From: Candidatus Riflebacteria bacterium HGW-Riflebacteria-2
GTDB taxonomy: Bacteria > Muiribacteriota > Ozemobacteria > Ozemobacterales > Ozemobacteraceae
Assembly (NCBI GenBank): GCA_002839435.1
Contig: PGYA01000014.1
Span: 1 to 64,000 of the forward strand
DNA: 64,000 bases
Reading direction: 5' to 3'
Each line of letters opens with the position of its first letter. The first letter of the stretch is position 1. Positions 7,772 to 16,494 of this stretch are shown one piece after another. The notes under the pieces are model-generated. The model worked only from the letters and a program-made list of their open reading frames with translations. It was not told where the DNA came from and made no database searches. Position numbers and translations under genes: made by a program.

Positions 7772-9073
7772 ATGTCTGTTCATTCATGGTTTGATGGCTG
7801 GGTTGAACGCAAGGAAAAGTATGCTCGATGCGACGAGAAGTTCCTTTCGGCCGACCGTTTTGGCTCGATCGGGGTGGGTATCGGTCTGCCTTCAATTGTA
7901 CAGAAATCTACATTCAGTTTTCGCAATGTTAAAGACGGCGCTGACCGTTTTCTGGGTGTTTCCAAGAGCGGCGAAAAGCCATACGCCAGAATTTATACCC
8001 GTCTTGGCAACCCGACTACCGAATATCTCGAAAAGGCTTTGTTTCAGCTGGACTGCCAGCACATAATCGATGCGGCGCTGGCTGCTGACGAACGCAAACC
8101 GACTATTGCCTCGCTTGTCTGCTCGTCTGGTATGGCAGCGATTTCCTGTACTACTCTGGCACTGGTAAAAAGTGGCGACGAAGTAGTATGTGGCAGTGTT
8201 TATGGCTGTACCGACAGTTTCTTCAGAACCCTCGCCAAATTCAATGTTAAAACCCATTTTATCGATACTTCTGATATGGCGCTGGTAAAGAAGACCATAG
8301 AAGAAAACCCGAAAATCGCCATGGTTTTTCTTGAGACGCCTGATAACCCAACTTTGTGCCTGTCAGACATCGAAGCGATCAGCAGACTGACGCAGCCGCG
8401 CGGCATCACCCTGGTGATTGACAACACTTTCGCAACGCCATATTTGCAGCAGCCATTCAGACTTGGTGCTGATATCGTTATTCAGAGCCTTACCAAATAT
8501 GTGAACGGTCATTCGACCTGTGTTGCTGGCGTAGTTATCGGGCCATATGAATTCATGAGCAACCATTTGTTCAGCATCTACAAGGATTTTGGTCCGACTC
8601 CGAGCCCTTTTGACTCCTGGCTTAACAGTCAGGGCTTGCAGACATTACATCTGCGCATGGAAAGAGCCTGTGCCTCTGCAATTGAGCTGGCTCGCCGCCT
8701 TGAAAAACATCCGATGGTCGAATGCGTACATTATCCCGGGCTGCCTTCGCACCCACATTACGAACTGGCAAAGCGTCAGATGCGTCTGCCCGGCGGTATG
8801 ATCGCACTTGAACTTAAAAATGGTTATACTCCCGGATGTCGCCTGATGGATTATTTTGCCTCCTATACGACGCCTGGTGAACTGGCGGTAAGCCTGGGCA
8901 GTTCTGTCACCTACTTTCAGCACCCGGCCTCAATGACACATGCCGGCGTGCCTGAGGCAGATCGCCAGAAGCGCGGCATTACCGAAGGCCTGGTACGTAT
9001 TTCAGTCGGCCTCGAAGGTGTTGAAACACTTTGGAGCGCCATCGAAGAAGGTCTCAGCCTCGCATACAAATAA
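7772..9073 (+). CDS. Methionine gamma-lyase / Cys-Met metabolism PLP enzyme
   Basis: This is a 433-residue fold-type I PLP enzyme of the cystathionine gamma-synthase/lyase family. Visible motifs are RIYTRLGNPTTEYLEKAL, the cofactor-ring Tyr in VYGCT, LETPDNPTL, VIDNTFATPYLQQP with the Asp that binds the PLP nitrogen, and the Schiff-base Lys in SLTKYVNGHS (near 240). The YGCT Cys is the residue that marks methionine gamma-lyases, which split Met into methanethiol, 2-oxobutyrate and ammonia; synthases usually have YGG there. The assignment is therefore probable, though cystathionine or homocysteine lyase activity is possible. The gene is monocistronic with its own promoter, an AAGGAG site 7 bases before the ATG, and a terminator. 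Confidence 0.85.
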   Translation: MSVHSWFDGWVERKEKYARCDEKFLSADRFGSIGVGIGLPSIVQKSTFSFRNVKDGADRFLGVSKSGEKPYARIYTRLGNPTTEYLEKALFQLDCQHIIDAALAADERKPTIASLVCSSGMAAISCTTLALVKSGDEVVCGSVYGCTDSFFRTLAKFNVKTHFIDTSDMALVKKTIEENPKIAMVFLETPDNPTLCLSDIEAISRLTQPRGITLVIDNTFATPYLQQPFRLGADIVIQSLTKYVNGHSTCVAGVVIGPYEFMSNHLFSIYKDFGPTPSPFDSWLNSQGLQTLHLRMERACASAIELARRLEKHPMVECVHYPGLPSHPHYELAKRQMRLPGGMIALELKNGYTPGCRLMDYFASYTTPGELAVSLGSSVTYFQHPASMTHAGVPEADRQKRGITEGLVRISVGLEGVETLWSAIEEGLSLAYK

Positions 9074-9086
9074 TTCTCTTAATGAA

Positions 9087-9121
9087 AAATCCCCGCTGTC
9101 AGCTGTTGACAGCGGGGATTT
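9087..9121. terminator. Strong bidirectional terminator
   Basis: A 15-bp perfect stem (9087-9101 with 9107-9121), GC-rich with A/T flanks and a 5-base loop, lies between two convergent genes ending at 9073 and 9131. Confidence 0.9.
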
Positions 9122-9130
9122 CTATGTTGT

Positions 9131-10759
9131 TCAGTCTTTCATATAAGGGTAGCTGTATTCGGTCGGCGGCATATAGTTTTCTTTGATGGCGCGCGGTGAT
9201 GTCCAGCGGATCAGATTGAGCATACAGCCTGCCTTGTCGTTAGTCCCCGAGCCGCGGGCGCCACCGAAGGGCTGCATGCCGACAACAGCGCCTGAGCACT
9301 TGTCGTTGATATAGAAGTTGCCAGCCGCGTATTTGAGTAATTCGCAGGCCTTGAGAACAGCGAGGCGGTCGCGGGCGAAAACTGCTCCGGTAAGGGCATA
9401 TGGCGAGGTCTGGTCGCAAAGTTTAAGGGTTTCTTCGTATTTGCTGTCTTCGTAAACATAAATGGTAACAACTGGTCCGAAGATTTCTTCACGCATGGTC
9501 AGCGAGTTCGGGTCAGTGCTTTCGATAATTGTCGGTTCGATGAAATAGCCTTTTGCTTTGTCGCCTTTACCGCCGGCCAGAATCTTGCAGGACTTGTCGG
9601 CTTTGGCTTTTTCTATGTAGCCCATGATCGAATCAAATGATTTCTCGTCGATAACAGCATTGACGAAGTTCTTGTAATCACATACATCGCCCATTTTGAT
9701 GTCAGCGAGTATATTGAGAATTCGGTTTTTTAAATCAGGCCAGGTTGACGCCGGCGTATAGACGCGTGAACAGGCTGAACATTTCTGCCCCTGGAATTCA
9801 AATCCACCTCTGACGATGCCGACAGCGGCGGCTTCGGCATCAGCGGACTCATGTACGAAGATAAAGTCTTTGCCGCCAGTTTCGCCGACTATTTTGGGAT
9901 ACGAACGGTAATTGGCAAGATTCTGGGAAATGCTGTTCCAGAGAGAGTTGAATGTCCAGGTCGAACCGGTGAAGTGAATGCCGGCGAGGCGTGGGTCTGC
10001 AAATACGGCGCCACCGATGGTCGCTCCCGAACCGGGCAGGAAATTGATTACGCCATCAGGCAGGCCGGCTTCCTTGTATATCTGCATCAGGTAATAATTA
10101 GAGAGAATCGCGGTAGTTGCCGGTTTCCAGACGACGACGTTGCCCATGATCGCCGGTGACATACTCAGATTAGAGGCGATCGCGGTAAAGTTAAACGGCG
10201 AGATTGCGAATACAAAACCTTCGAGCGGGCGGTATTCGAGGCGGTTCATCTGACCGACGTCTGAATTTGGCTGTTCTGAATAAATCTGTGCCATAAAACT
10301 GGCGTTGAACCTTAAAAAGTCTATGGTTTCACAGGCTGCGTCAATTTCGGCCTGGAAGATATTTTTGCCCTGCCCCAGCATTGTGGCAGCATTTACGCGG
10401 TAGCGATATTTTTCGGCAAGCAGACGCGCAATTTTCATGGCAATTGCGGCGCGATCCTGCCATGGCACGTTTTCCCAAGCTTTCTGGGCTTTGCAGGCGG
10501 CTTCGATAGCCATTTTGACTTCTTTTTCGGTGGCCATGTGATAACGGGCAAGAATCTGTTTGTGGTCACAGGGATTTCTGAATTCACCCATCTTGCCGGT
10601 TTTAACTTCTTTTCCGTCTATAATCAGTGGGATTTCGATAACACTCTCTGATTGCTTTTTAAGTTCTGCGGTCAGAGCTATTTCTTCTTTAGAGCCTTTG
10701 AGATAACCATAAATTGGTTCATTGGCCGGAGCCGCCATTTTAAAAATCGCGTTATTCAT
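9131..10759 (-). CDS. 1-pyrroline-5-carboxylate (glutamate semialdehyde) dehydrogenase
   Basis: The protein oxidises L-glutamate gamma-semialdehyde to glutamate with NAD+, the second step of proline and arginine catabolism. It is a full-length ALDH4A1-type enzyme (542 residues from this start). It shows FAISPFNFTAIASNLS, the nucleotide loop FTGSTWTFNSLW, the general base in GETGGKDF, the nucleophile in GQKCSACSR and FGPVVTIYVYED. The start is uncertain between ATG 10762, ATG 10759 and a TTG at 10771. GGAGG (complement of 10765-10769) is 5 bases from the 10759 ATG but only 2 from the first, so 10759 is preferred. No proline dehydrogenase is in the window. It may be co-transcribed with the gene ending at 10821. 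Confidence 0.95.
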   Translation of the reverse strand: MNNAIFKMAAPANEPIYGYLKGSKEEIALTAELKKQSESVIEIPLIIDGKEVKTGKMGEFRNPCDHKQILARYHMATEKEVKMAIEAACKAQKAWENVPWQDRAAIAMKIARLLAEKYRYRVNAATMLGQGKNIFQAEIDAACETIDFLRFNASFMAQIYSEQPNSDVGQMNRLEYRPLEGFVFAISPFNFTAIASNLSMSPAIMGNVVVWKPATTAILSNYYLMQIYKEAGLPDGVINFLPGSGATIGGAVFADPRLAGIHFTGSTWTFNSLWNSISQNLANYRSYPKIVGETGGKDFIFVHESADAEAAAVGIVRGGFEFQGQKCSACSRVYTPASTWPDLKNRILNILADIKMGDVCDYKNFVNAVIDEKSFDSIMGYIEKAKADKSCKILAGGKGDKAKGYFIEPTIIESTDPNSLTMREEIFGPVVTIYVYEDSKYEETLKLCDQTSPYALTGAVFARDRLAVLKACELLKYAAGNFYINDKCSGAVVGMQPFGGARGSGTNDKAGCMLNLIRWTSPRAIKENYMPPTEYSYPYMKD

Positions 10760-10820
10760 CATTCCCTCCAATAATTTTAATGTCGCTAATAATTACTTCA
10801 TTAGCGCGGTTCAAGTCAAA

Positions 10821-12173
10821 TTACCTGATCTTGCCGGTCATGACCTGATTTTGAGCCATGTCGAGAGTGGCTTTGAACTCGGGAAAGTAGATGCGGCGGG
10901 CACGGCGCTGTCCGATTTCTGTATAAGGCTGCCCGTCTGGGCAGACAAGAATCGAGACATCGGCCTCTTTGCCCTTGAATAGTTCGTTAAAACGGTTCGC
11001 GAACTGTATAAAGTTGTCAGGTCGCGGATCAGGTGGGAATACCCGAAAACACTCGTTTTTACCAACCAGCTTGTTTGGTTTGTTAAAATCGATATCGCAG
11101 AGAACCGGCGCTCGCATGCTGTTGAATTTGCCTGACACAAGCTTGACTTCGAGCGCAATAGTGCCGCTGGCAAAATCAGGCAGCAGATCTGGCTCGACAT
11201 ATTCGACGCCATGCTTTGCCAGCCATTCCTCCCAGCTGAGCTTCCATTTTGAGAAATAAATATCGCGTACCAGGTATCGTGAATTCTGAATAACCTCGAG
11301 ACCGTTGGTGTAACGATGTAGAACGAATTCACACGGTTGCCCGTCGAGTTCACCAATCATCTTGGGCGTAAGCCAGCCGGGTTGTTCCGGTGGCAGTATG
11401 ACCAGTTCGGGTTTCTGGCCTTCGACGTTGGCGCCGCTGATGACACCGTCTTCACGGATAAGACCCATACGACCGCTTGCCCAGCGCAATGGATCGATCT
11501 GTACAATTTCGGTTTCGTAGGGGCGGTTTTTGAGTTCGGCGATACGACGTGCAATTTCTTCCTGTTGCTTGCGAATGCGCGGCGGTATTACCCCCTTGGG
11601 CAGAACGTCGTAGATTGTAGTTACACGCATAGTCGAGATATTACGCGGTATTGCAGGCTTTTTATCGTCTTCGCCCTTTCCCTGTTTCTCAATCTCGGCC
11701 AGTCGTGTGGTTATATGGTCGCTGTATAGAACACCGCGCAGCAGTTCCTTATCTTCATATGCTGGAGTTCGGCTGATCTCAAACTTGTAGCCGGCCCGGC
11801 GCAGATAGGCGGTATAGGTCATTTTCAGGTCTTTAAGATAGACATCGGAAGCGTAAAGCATTCCGTTTTCTTTTTTTGGCCGTCCGAGGCCGTCATGATA
11901 AAGCTGAAAGACGGCATTCTGGGTTGGAATGCCTTCTTTAACGCTTTGTTTAAGCATCTGCTGGTCAATTTCGTCTTCGAACTGGATCTTTGGCAGACAG
12001 ACGCGTTCGATTTTATCATCGATTTTTGCCTGAACGACCTGAAAAGAACTTATGCCCTGCCAGACTCCACTGGTCGCTATGGTTGGACCAAGCTGCGACA
12101 TTATCGTTGCGTGGATTCCAAGGAGAAAAATTATGGCGAAGAGTATTTGCAGATAGTTTTTTCGCTTTTTCAT
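10821..12173 (-). CDS. Membrane-anchored or exported protein of unknown function
   Basis: This 450-residue protein begins at ATG 12173, where GGAG lies 5 bases upstream; the longer open frame adds 41 residues with no ribosome site. MKKRKN followed by a hydrophobic segment (YLQILFAIIFLLGIHATIM) is a membrane anchor or uncleaved signal. The rest is hydrophilic, with a Lys/Asp/Glu-rich linker near 180-190 and several Trp-containing stretches (WKLSWEEWLAKHGVEYVEPD). No family is recognised and no catalytic motif stands out. It points away from the beta-propeller gene at 12295 and sits 61 bp upstream of the P5C dehydrogenase start, so the two may share a transcript. Function is unknown. Confidence 0.75.
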   Translation of the reverse strand: MKKRKNYLQILFAIIFLLGIHATIMSQLGPTIATSGVWQGISSFQVVQAKIDDKIERVCLPKIQFEDEIDQQMLKQSVKEGIPTQNAVFQLYHDGLGRPKKENGMLYASDVYLKDLKMTYTAYLRRAGYKFEISRTPAYEDKELLRGVLYSDHITTRLAEIEKQGKGEDDKKPAIPRNISTMRVTTIYDVLPKGVIPPRIRKQQEEIARRIAELKNRPYETEIVQIDPLRWASGRMGLIREDGVISGANVEGQKPELVILPPEQPGWLTPKMIGELDGQPCEFVLHRYTNGLEVIQNSRYLVRDIYFSKWKLSWEEWLAKHGVEYVEPDLLPDFASGTIALEVKLVSGKFNSMRAPVLCDIDFNKPNKLVGKNECFRVFPPDPRPDNFIQFANRFNELFKGKEADVSILVCPDGQPYTEIGQRRARRIYFPEFKATLDMAQNQVMTGKIR

Positions 12174-12294
12174 GGCAACTCCGTATATACAATTTTTTAG
12201 AGTATACCAGAAGATTACTGTATAAATAAATCGAATTGAGGCGTAGCATGTGGTATCTTTGCATAAATATTGAAACTCTGTAAATTGGGTTAGC

Positions 12295-14226
12295 ATGTCT
12301 GATAAGAATGACCTGATAAGTTTTCAGAAGGCCTGGCAGATACAGGTAACCGGTCTTCGCCTGGTCGAATTTACCAGCGATCATAATAGCTTTGCCGTTT
12401 ACGACAAAGACAGTGAACTGCGCCTGTTCAACCATAGCGGGCAGGAACTCTGGCATCGCAAAACTGGTTACGATCTTGTCAGTATTTCTCTGTCTGACAC
12501 ACTCGAGGTGCTCGCCGTTGACAGCGATAAACACTCGGTGCTGTTTGGTCAGGAAGGCGAGACTCTCTGGCGAAAACGACCTTTTCCTGCCGTTTTTGGC
12601 CGCATCAGCGCCAGCGGCGAGGTATTCAGTTTTGTTACGACTGATCCGGCCATTTTCGGGACTGATCGAAGTTTGCGCGTTAAATGGGCCTATCGCAACT
12701 TGATGAAGCGTCCATCCGATCTTGCTATTTCCGGTGCTGGTGAATGCGTGGTGTTTCCCTGCTCTGACGACCGTGGGGAAGGCTTGGGCGCCATAAACCA
12801 TGCTGGCAGGCCACTCGACGCTTTCATGGGCCTTGACCGCATTGTTTCACTTTCGCTTGCTGCCGATGGTAATGTGGCGCTGGCTTTGTCGGCGCGCGGG
12901 CATATTTTCTGTATGAATCTGCTGCGCGGTTCTGGCATCTGGAAAGGCGCATTTGGAAGCGATCTTATCGGAGTGTCCTACGCTTCGAAGAGTGGTGAAT
13001 CACTAGCTTTCAGCGCCGCTGGCCAGCTGGTGAAGCTTGATAACAACGGTTTGCCGGTCTGGGAGCATCTCATGCCCGATCGTCTGCTCAAGGCCAGTAT
13101 TACTGACGATGGCTCAGCAATTTTTTATGCGACGGAGCGGGGCGAGATCGGTATGCTCGGCCAGAAAACAGGTCAGGTCGGAAACTGTGTCGTTTTCAAG
13201 GAAACGGCTGCCAGGCCAGTGTCGGCGACCCATAAGTCATCGTTTATGAAAGTCTGGAACATCGATCTGGTAGGCAGCGATGAACAGCAGTCCCGCTTAT
13301 ACCTCTGGAAGGGTCAGGACGGAGTTGAATATTGCCTTGTATGGGATGGTGGCGAACAACTGTTCTGCATTAATGACCTCGGCGAGGAGGTCTGGAATAA
13401 CCGTTTGTCTGGTACCCGGGTTATAGATATTGCGGTCTCATCTGAGGCTGATATGGCGGTAGTAGTTACCTCTTCCGGGGTTATCGGGTTTGATTTGTCG
13501 GGCAGCGAAAATTTCAAGTTTTTTGGGCAGTTCAAGCGTGTTCATCTTTTTCCTGACGCTGCCATGATATTGCTCGACAGTCTCGGTAAATGCAAGTTCT
13601 ACCTTTCATCAGATCACTTCTCTCATCAGATCGACATAGAAGAGCGAATCACCAGTTTCAGCGTGGTTGGCGCCAGACTTTTATTACGTTCAGACAAGGC
13701 GCTGTACCTGCTCAATTCTGAGGGCAAGATTGAAAAGCAGATAAGCTTTGAAAACAGCATCAGCTGTTGCAATCTCAGCTCGAATGGCGAGTTTGTTCTG
13801 TTAGGAGACAGTTCGGGCCGGGTCATTATCTACAGCCTCGAGCTCGAAGTCGTTTTTTCTTACCAGCTTGCGGGCATGATTACACTGGTTGAATACAACC
13901 GCGAGTTTGAAACGCTTTTTGTCGCCGGTGAAGACGAAGATGTCGTGGTTTTGAACCGCCGCGGCGGAGAAATGTTCAAGGTGTCACTGACTGGTCGGCC
14001 AGCTTTGATGACCTCGCATGAAGCAGGTGTCCTGGTCGGAACCGATCTTGATCAGCTTGGTCTTATCAGCAGTGAAGGGCAGATACTGGCACGCTATACT
14101 TCTCCGCACAAGCTTAAAAAGATGCTGCCATGCCATCGCAAAATGAGCATGATCGTGCTTGCTGATGAAGCACTTACCTGCATTGCTGCGGTAGTTTCGA
14201 CAGGCACAGGCAAGGGCGCTGAATGA
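12295..14226 (+). CDS. Beta-propeller (WD40/PQQ-like) repeat protein
   Basis: This 643-residue protein is built of repeated four-strand blades of the type xxAVYDKDSELRLFNHSGQELWHRKT, LAVDSDKHSVLFGQEGETLWRKR and LVKLDNNGLPVWEH. Each blade ends in a G-x-x-[L/V]-W or similar turn, as in PQQ-like or WD40-like quinoprotein propellers. About two seven-bladed propellers would fit the length, with a break near residue 300 (KETAARPVSATHKSSF). There is no signal peptide or membrane segment, so it is probably a cytoplasmic scaffold. The stop overlaps the next ATG by four bases (ATGA), coupling it to the GNAT gene. No strong ribosome site precedes the ATG. Confidence 0.75.
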   Translation: MSDKNDLISFQKAWQIQVTGLRLVEFTSDHNSFAVYDKDSELRLFNHSGQELWHRKTGYDLVSISLSDTLEVLAVDSDKHSVLFGQEGETLWRKRPFPAVFGRISASGEVFSFVTTDPAIFGTDRSLRVKWAYRNLMKRPSDLAISGAGECVVFPCSDDRGEGLGAINHAGRPLDAFMGLDRIVSLSLAADGNVALALSARGHIFCMNLLRGSGIWKGAFGSDLIGVSYASKSGESLAFSAAGQLVKLDNNGLPVWEHLMPDRLLKASITDDGSAIFYATERGEIGMLGQKTGQVGNCVVFKETAARPVSATHKSSFMKVWNIDLVGSDEQQSRLYLWKGQDGVEYCLVWDGGEQLFCINDLGEEVWNNRLSGTRVIDIAVSSEADMAVVVTSSGVIGFDLSGSENFKFFGQFKRVHLFPDAAMILLDSLGKCKFYLSSDHFSHQIDIEERITSFSVVGARLLLRSDKALYLLNSEGKIEKQISFENSISCCNLSSNGEFVLLGDSSGRVIIYSLELEVVFSYQLAGMITLVEYNREFETLFVAGEDEDVVVLNRRGGEMFKVSLTGRPALMTSHEAGVLVGTDLDQLGLISSEGQILARYTSPHKLKKMLPCHRKMSMIVLADEALTCIAAVVSTGTGKGAE

Positions 14227-14693
14227 GTGAATGTCGTTTTATCAGTCCGGATTCACAGGATTGGCCAATTTTACAGCAGATAGCTAATATTGATGCGCAG
14301 GCATTTGGCACCGATGGCATCTCAATTTTCAACCTTTCGCAGTTTACCCGCAGTGGTTCCGTATTTTGCCTGCTGGACGGTGACTCTGTGGTTGCTGAAA
14401 CAGTTCTTCTGCGCAATATTCACGATAATGGTGCGGTAGTTTTTGGTTTTGCCGTCGATAGCTCTTGCCATGGCAGAGGTTTGGGCACAATAATGATGCA
14501 GCATCTCGTACAGGCTGCTGTTGCTGCTGGTATCGCTTATCTGGAACTTACCGTAAATCCTGACAACCTCGCGGCAAAAAAGCTCTACATGGAAAAAGCC
14601 GGATTTTACAAAAAGGTTGAACTCTCTAATCACCCGCAGAAAGGCGAACCACGTTGGCTTTTGCGTCTCGATCTGCAATGCAAAACAATCTGA
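14223..14693 (+). CDS. GNAT-family N-acetyltransferase
   Basis: A 156-residue single-domain GNAT. The acetyl-CoA pyrophosphate loop is visible as GRGLGTIMMQHL (about residues 83-95), preceded by the beta-4 strand VVFGFAVDSSCHG and followed by LELTVNPDNLAAKKLYMEKAGFYK, the usual motif B with the Asn and Tyr seen in RimI-like enzymes. It probably acetylates an amine or protein N-terminus; the substrate cannot be told. The ATG overlaps the stop of the beta-propeller gene by 4 bases and the next gene starts 13 bases after its stop, so the three genes form one operon. Confidence 0.85.
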   Translation: MSECRFISPDSQDWPILQQIANIDAQAFGTDGISIFNLSQFTRSGSVFCLLDGDSVVAETVLLRNIHDNGAVVFGFAVDSSCHGRGLGTIMMQHLVQAAVAAGIAYLELTVNPDNLAAKKLYMEKAGFYKKVELSNHPQKGEPRWLLRLDLQCKTI

Positions 14694-14706
14694 CAGTGAG
14701 GAAATA

Positions 14707-16320
14707 ATGAACAACCTGGCGGCTGAAGATACAGGAAATTTCTGGACAAAACTCGAAACAGCCATTGGTATACATGAAAAAGTACTGGCGTGGTTGCTGG
14801 TGCTTATCTGCTTTTTTTACATTCCCATCAAGATTACCAGCTATAACTGGGTGCCATATGATGATGCTCTGCGACATGCCGCTCATGGCGTCAATGAAAA
14901 AACATGGGGCGATGTGGTAGTAATAAGGCCCGAGTATGATATTGACCACAATCCTGGATGGCACAGTATTCTGCGCTTCATGCACAGGGCTTTTGATCTG
15001 AATCAGGATGACCTGCTTCTTTTTTCGGTTATCGGGCTATATCTTCTGTTCAACATCACCGGCGCACTATTGTCGCCGCGCCCTCTGGCCTGGGCTGCAG
15101 CGATGATTGCTCTGGCGCTTACCGATTCTTCTGCAACCTACCGCGTGATAATTGGTCGGCCATATCTGGTTTCCAGCTGTGTCACGTTGCTGCTTCTTTC
15201 TTTATGGACGAGGCCGAGGTTCGATTTAAAATCCTGGCGTCTCTGGGTGGTTTCTATTGCAGCATTAAGTCTCGCTGTCTGGATTCACGGCAGCTGGTAT
15301 CTCTTTCTGCTGGTGCCGCTCGCCTTTTTCCTGGCCGGGCAGGGGAAGCGTGCTGGCGCTCTGCTCCTTTGTATCCTGGCCGGGACGTTGATCGGAGCCT
15401 CATTGTCCGGCGAGCCAATTGATTTTCTACGCTTTCATCTACAGGCGCCTTTTGAAATTTTTGGCGAGAAGATGACGAATCGCCAGCTGGTAACCGAATT
15501 TCAAGCGGGAACTACGGTAATGGAGCTTGTGGCATTTTGCGCAATTCTGGCCTTGCTTTTGCAGCAAAAGGGGCGGTTCAGGCTGTCTGACCTGACTTCT
15601 GACCCGGTTTTTCTGATGGCCGCTACCTGCTGGCTACTTGGCATAATGGTAAACCGTTTCTGGGTCGACTGGGGGCGGGTTGCTATTTCTTTCTGGCTGG
15701 CACTGCGCATTTCTGACCTGATAGATGTTTCAGCGTCACTCCGCCAGCCCCGAATTCGCTACTGTCTGGCGCTGTTTGTCTGTGTCGTACTGGTCTTTTT
15801 AAGCACTAACGATGCGAAAGACAGATATTCTGCAAGAGTAATGGACGAGGCCATAAACTTTAAAGACCCCCTTCTGACTGATTGGGCGCCGCAAGCGAAC
15901 AGTCTTATTTACAGCAATACTATGAAGACTTTTTACATGCATTACTTTGCCTATCCTCACGCTGACTGGAAATATGTTGTTGGCTTTGAATCTGCACTAA
16001 TGCCTGAAGAGGATCTAACGGTATTGCGCAATCTGCGTTACAATTACGGTCATTTTCAGGAATATGAGCCATGGGTCAAGAAGATGCGACCACAGGACCG
16101 GATGATTACGCGCGCTCCTGTGCCAGGTCTCGAAGGAATCGAGTGGGTTCAGGCAGCACGCAGCTTTTACATAGGTAGACGCAAGCTGAATGGCGTAAAT
16201 GCCGCTGATTCAGCATCTGTATCAGAAACGTCTGTCGGAGTCGCTTCAACATCAACACTGCTGTTTGCCCCAATTCCAGAAATTAATTCTGATCAGTCAG
16301 AATACGAGCTGGAGCAATAA
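14707..16320 (+). CDS. Polytopic membrane protein, GT-C glycosyltransferase-like
   Basis: This 537-residue integral membrane protein has about 10-11 hydrophobic segments between residues 25 and 400 and a soluble C-terminal tail. ATG 14707 was chosen because GTGAGGAA (14696-14703) precedes it; an earlier in-frame ATG lies inside the GNAT gene. After the first helix a conserved-looking loop reads NWVPYDDALRHAAHGV, with an Asp pair where GT-C glycosyltransferases carry their catalytic acidic residue. The second half is rich in Trp and Arg loops, and the tail (YSNTMKTFYMHYFAYPHADW) is periplasmic-like. A dolichyl/undecaprenyl-phosphate-dependent sugar transferase is possible but not demonstrable. 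It is the last gene of the propeller/GNAT operon. Confidence 0.6.
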   Translation: MNNLAAEDTGNFWTKLETAIGIHEKVLAWLLVLICFFYIPIKITSYNWVPYDDALRHAAHGVNEKTWGDVVVIRPEYDIDHNPGWHSILRFMHRAFDLNQDDLLLFSVIGLYLLFNITGALLSPRPLAWAAAMIALALTDSSATYRVIIGRPYLVSSCVTLLLLSLWTRPRFDLKSWRLWVVSIAALSLAVWIHGSWYLFLLVPLAFFLAGQGKRAGALLLCILAGTLIGASLSGEPIDFLRFHLQAPFEIFGEKMTNRQLVTEFQAGTTVMELVAFCAILALLLQQKGRFRLSDLTSDPVFLMAATCWLLGIMVNRFWVDWGRVAISFWLALRISDLIDVSASLRQPRIRYCLALFVCVVLVFLSTNDAKDRYSARVMDEAINFKDPLLTDWAPQANSLIYSNTMKTFYMHYFAYPHADWKYVVGFESALMPEEDLTVLRNLRYNYGHFQEYEPWVKKMRPQDRMITRAPVPGLEGIEWVQAARSFYIGRRKLNGVNAADSASVSETSVGVASTSTLLFAPIPEINSDQSEYELEQ

Positions 16321-16430
16321 TCAGCCCGGTGAAGCATGACTTTTGTCAGGGTGCCGGTTGGCCGGCTGAAGACGTCGCCTGAATCATCTTGAATAGCGGA
16401 GCCAGCCGCAAAACTTAAGACTTCTTAACC

Positions 16431-16459
16431 TTGCGTTATAGCCTGTATGCTGGTATGAT
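16431..16459 (+). promoter_or_regulatory. Promoter of the pilX-like / two-component operon
   Basis: TTGCGT (16431-16436), a 17-bp spacer and TATGAT (16454-16459) lie about 36 bp before the ATG at 16495. The rest of the 16321-16494 gap shows only a short GC-rich palindrome near 16350 without a T-run. Confidence 0.55.
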
Positions 16460-16494
16460 TAATGTACTCAGATTCTTGTAAGGAAGCTGGTTTT

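Noticed and set aside
10820..12296. Longer N-terminus (41 residues) for the anchored protein ending at 10821
   Set aside because: The upstream stretch has no ribosome site, and ATG 12173 has GGAG at 5 bases with a normal signal start.
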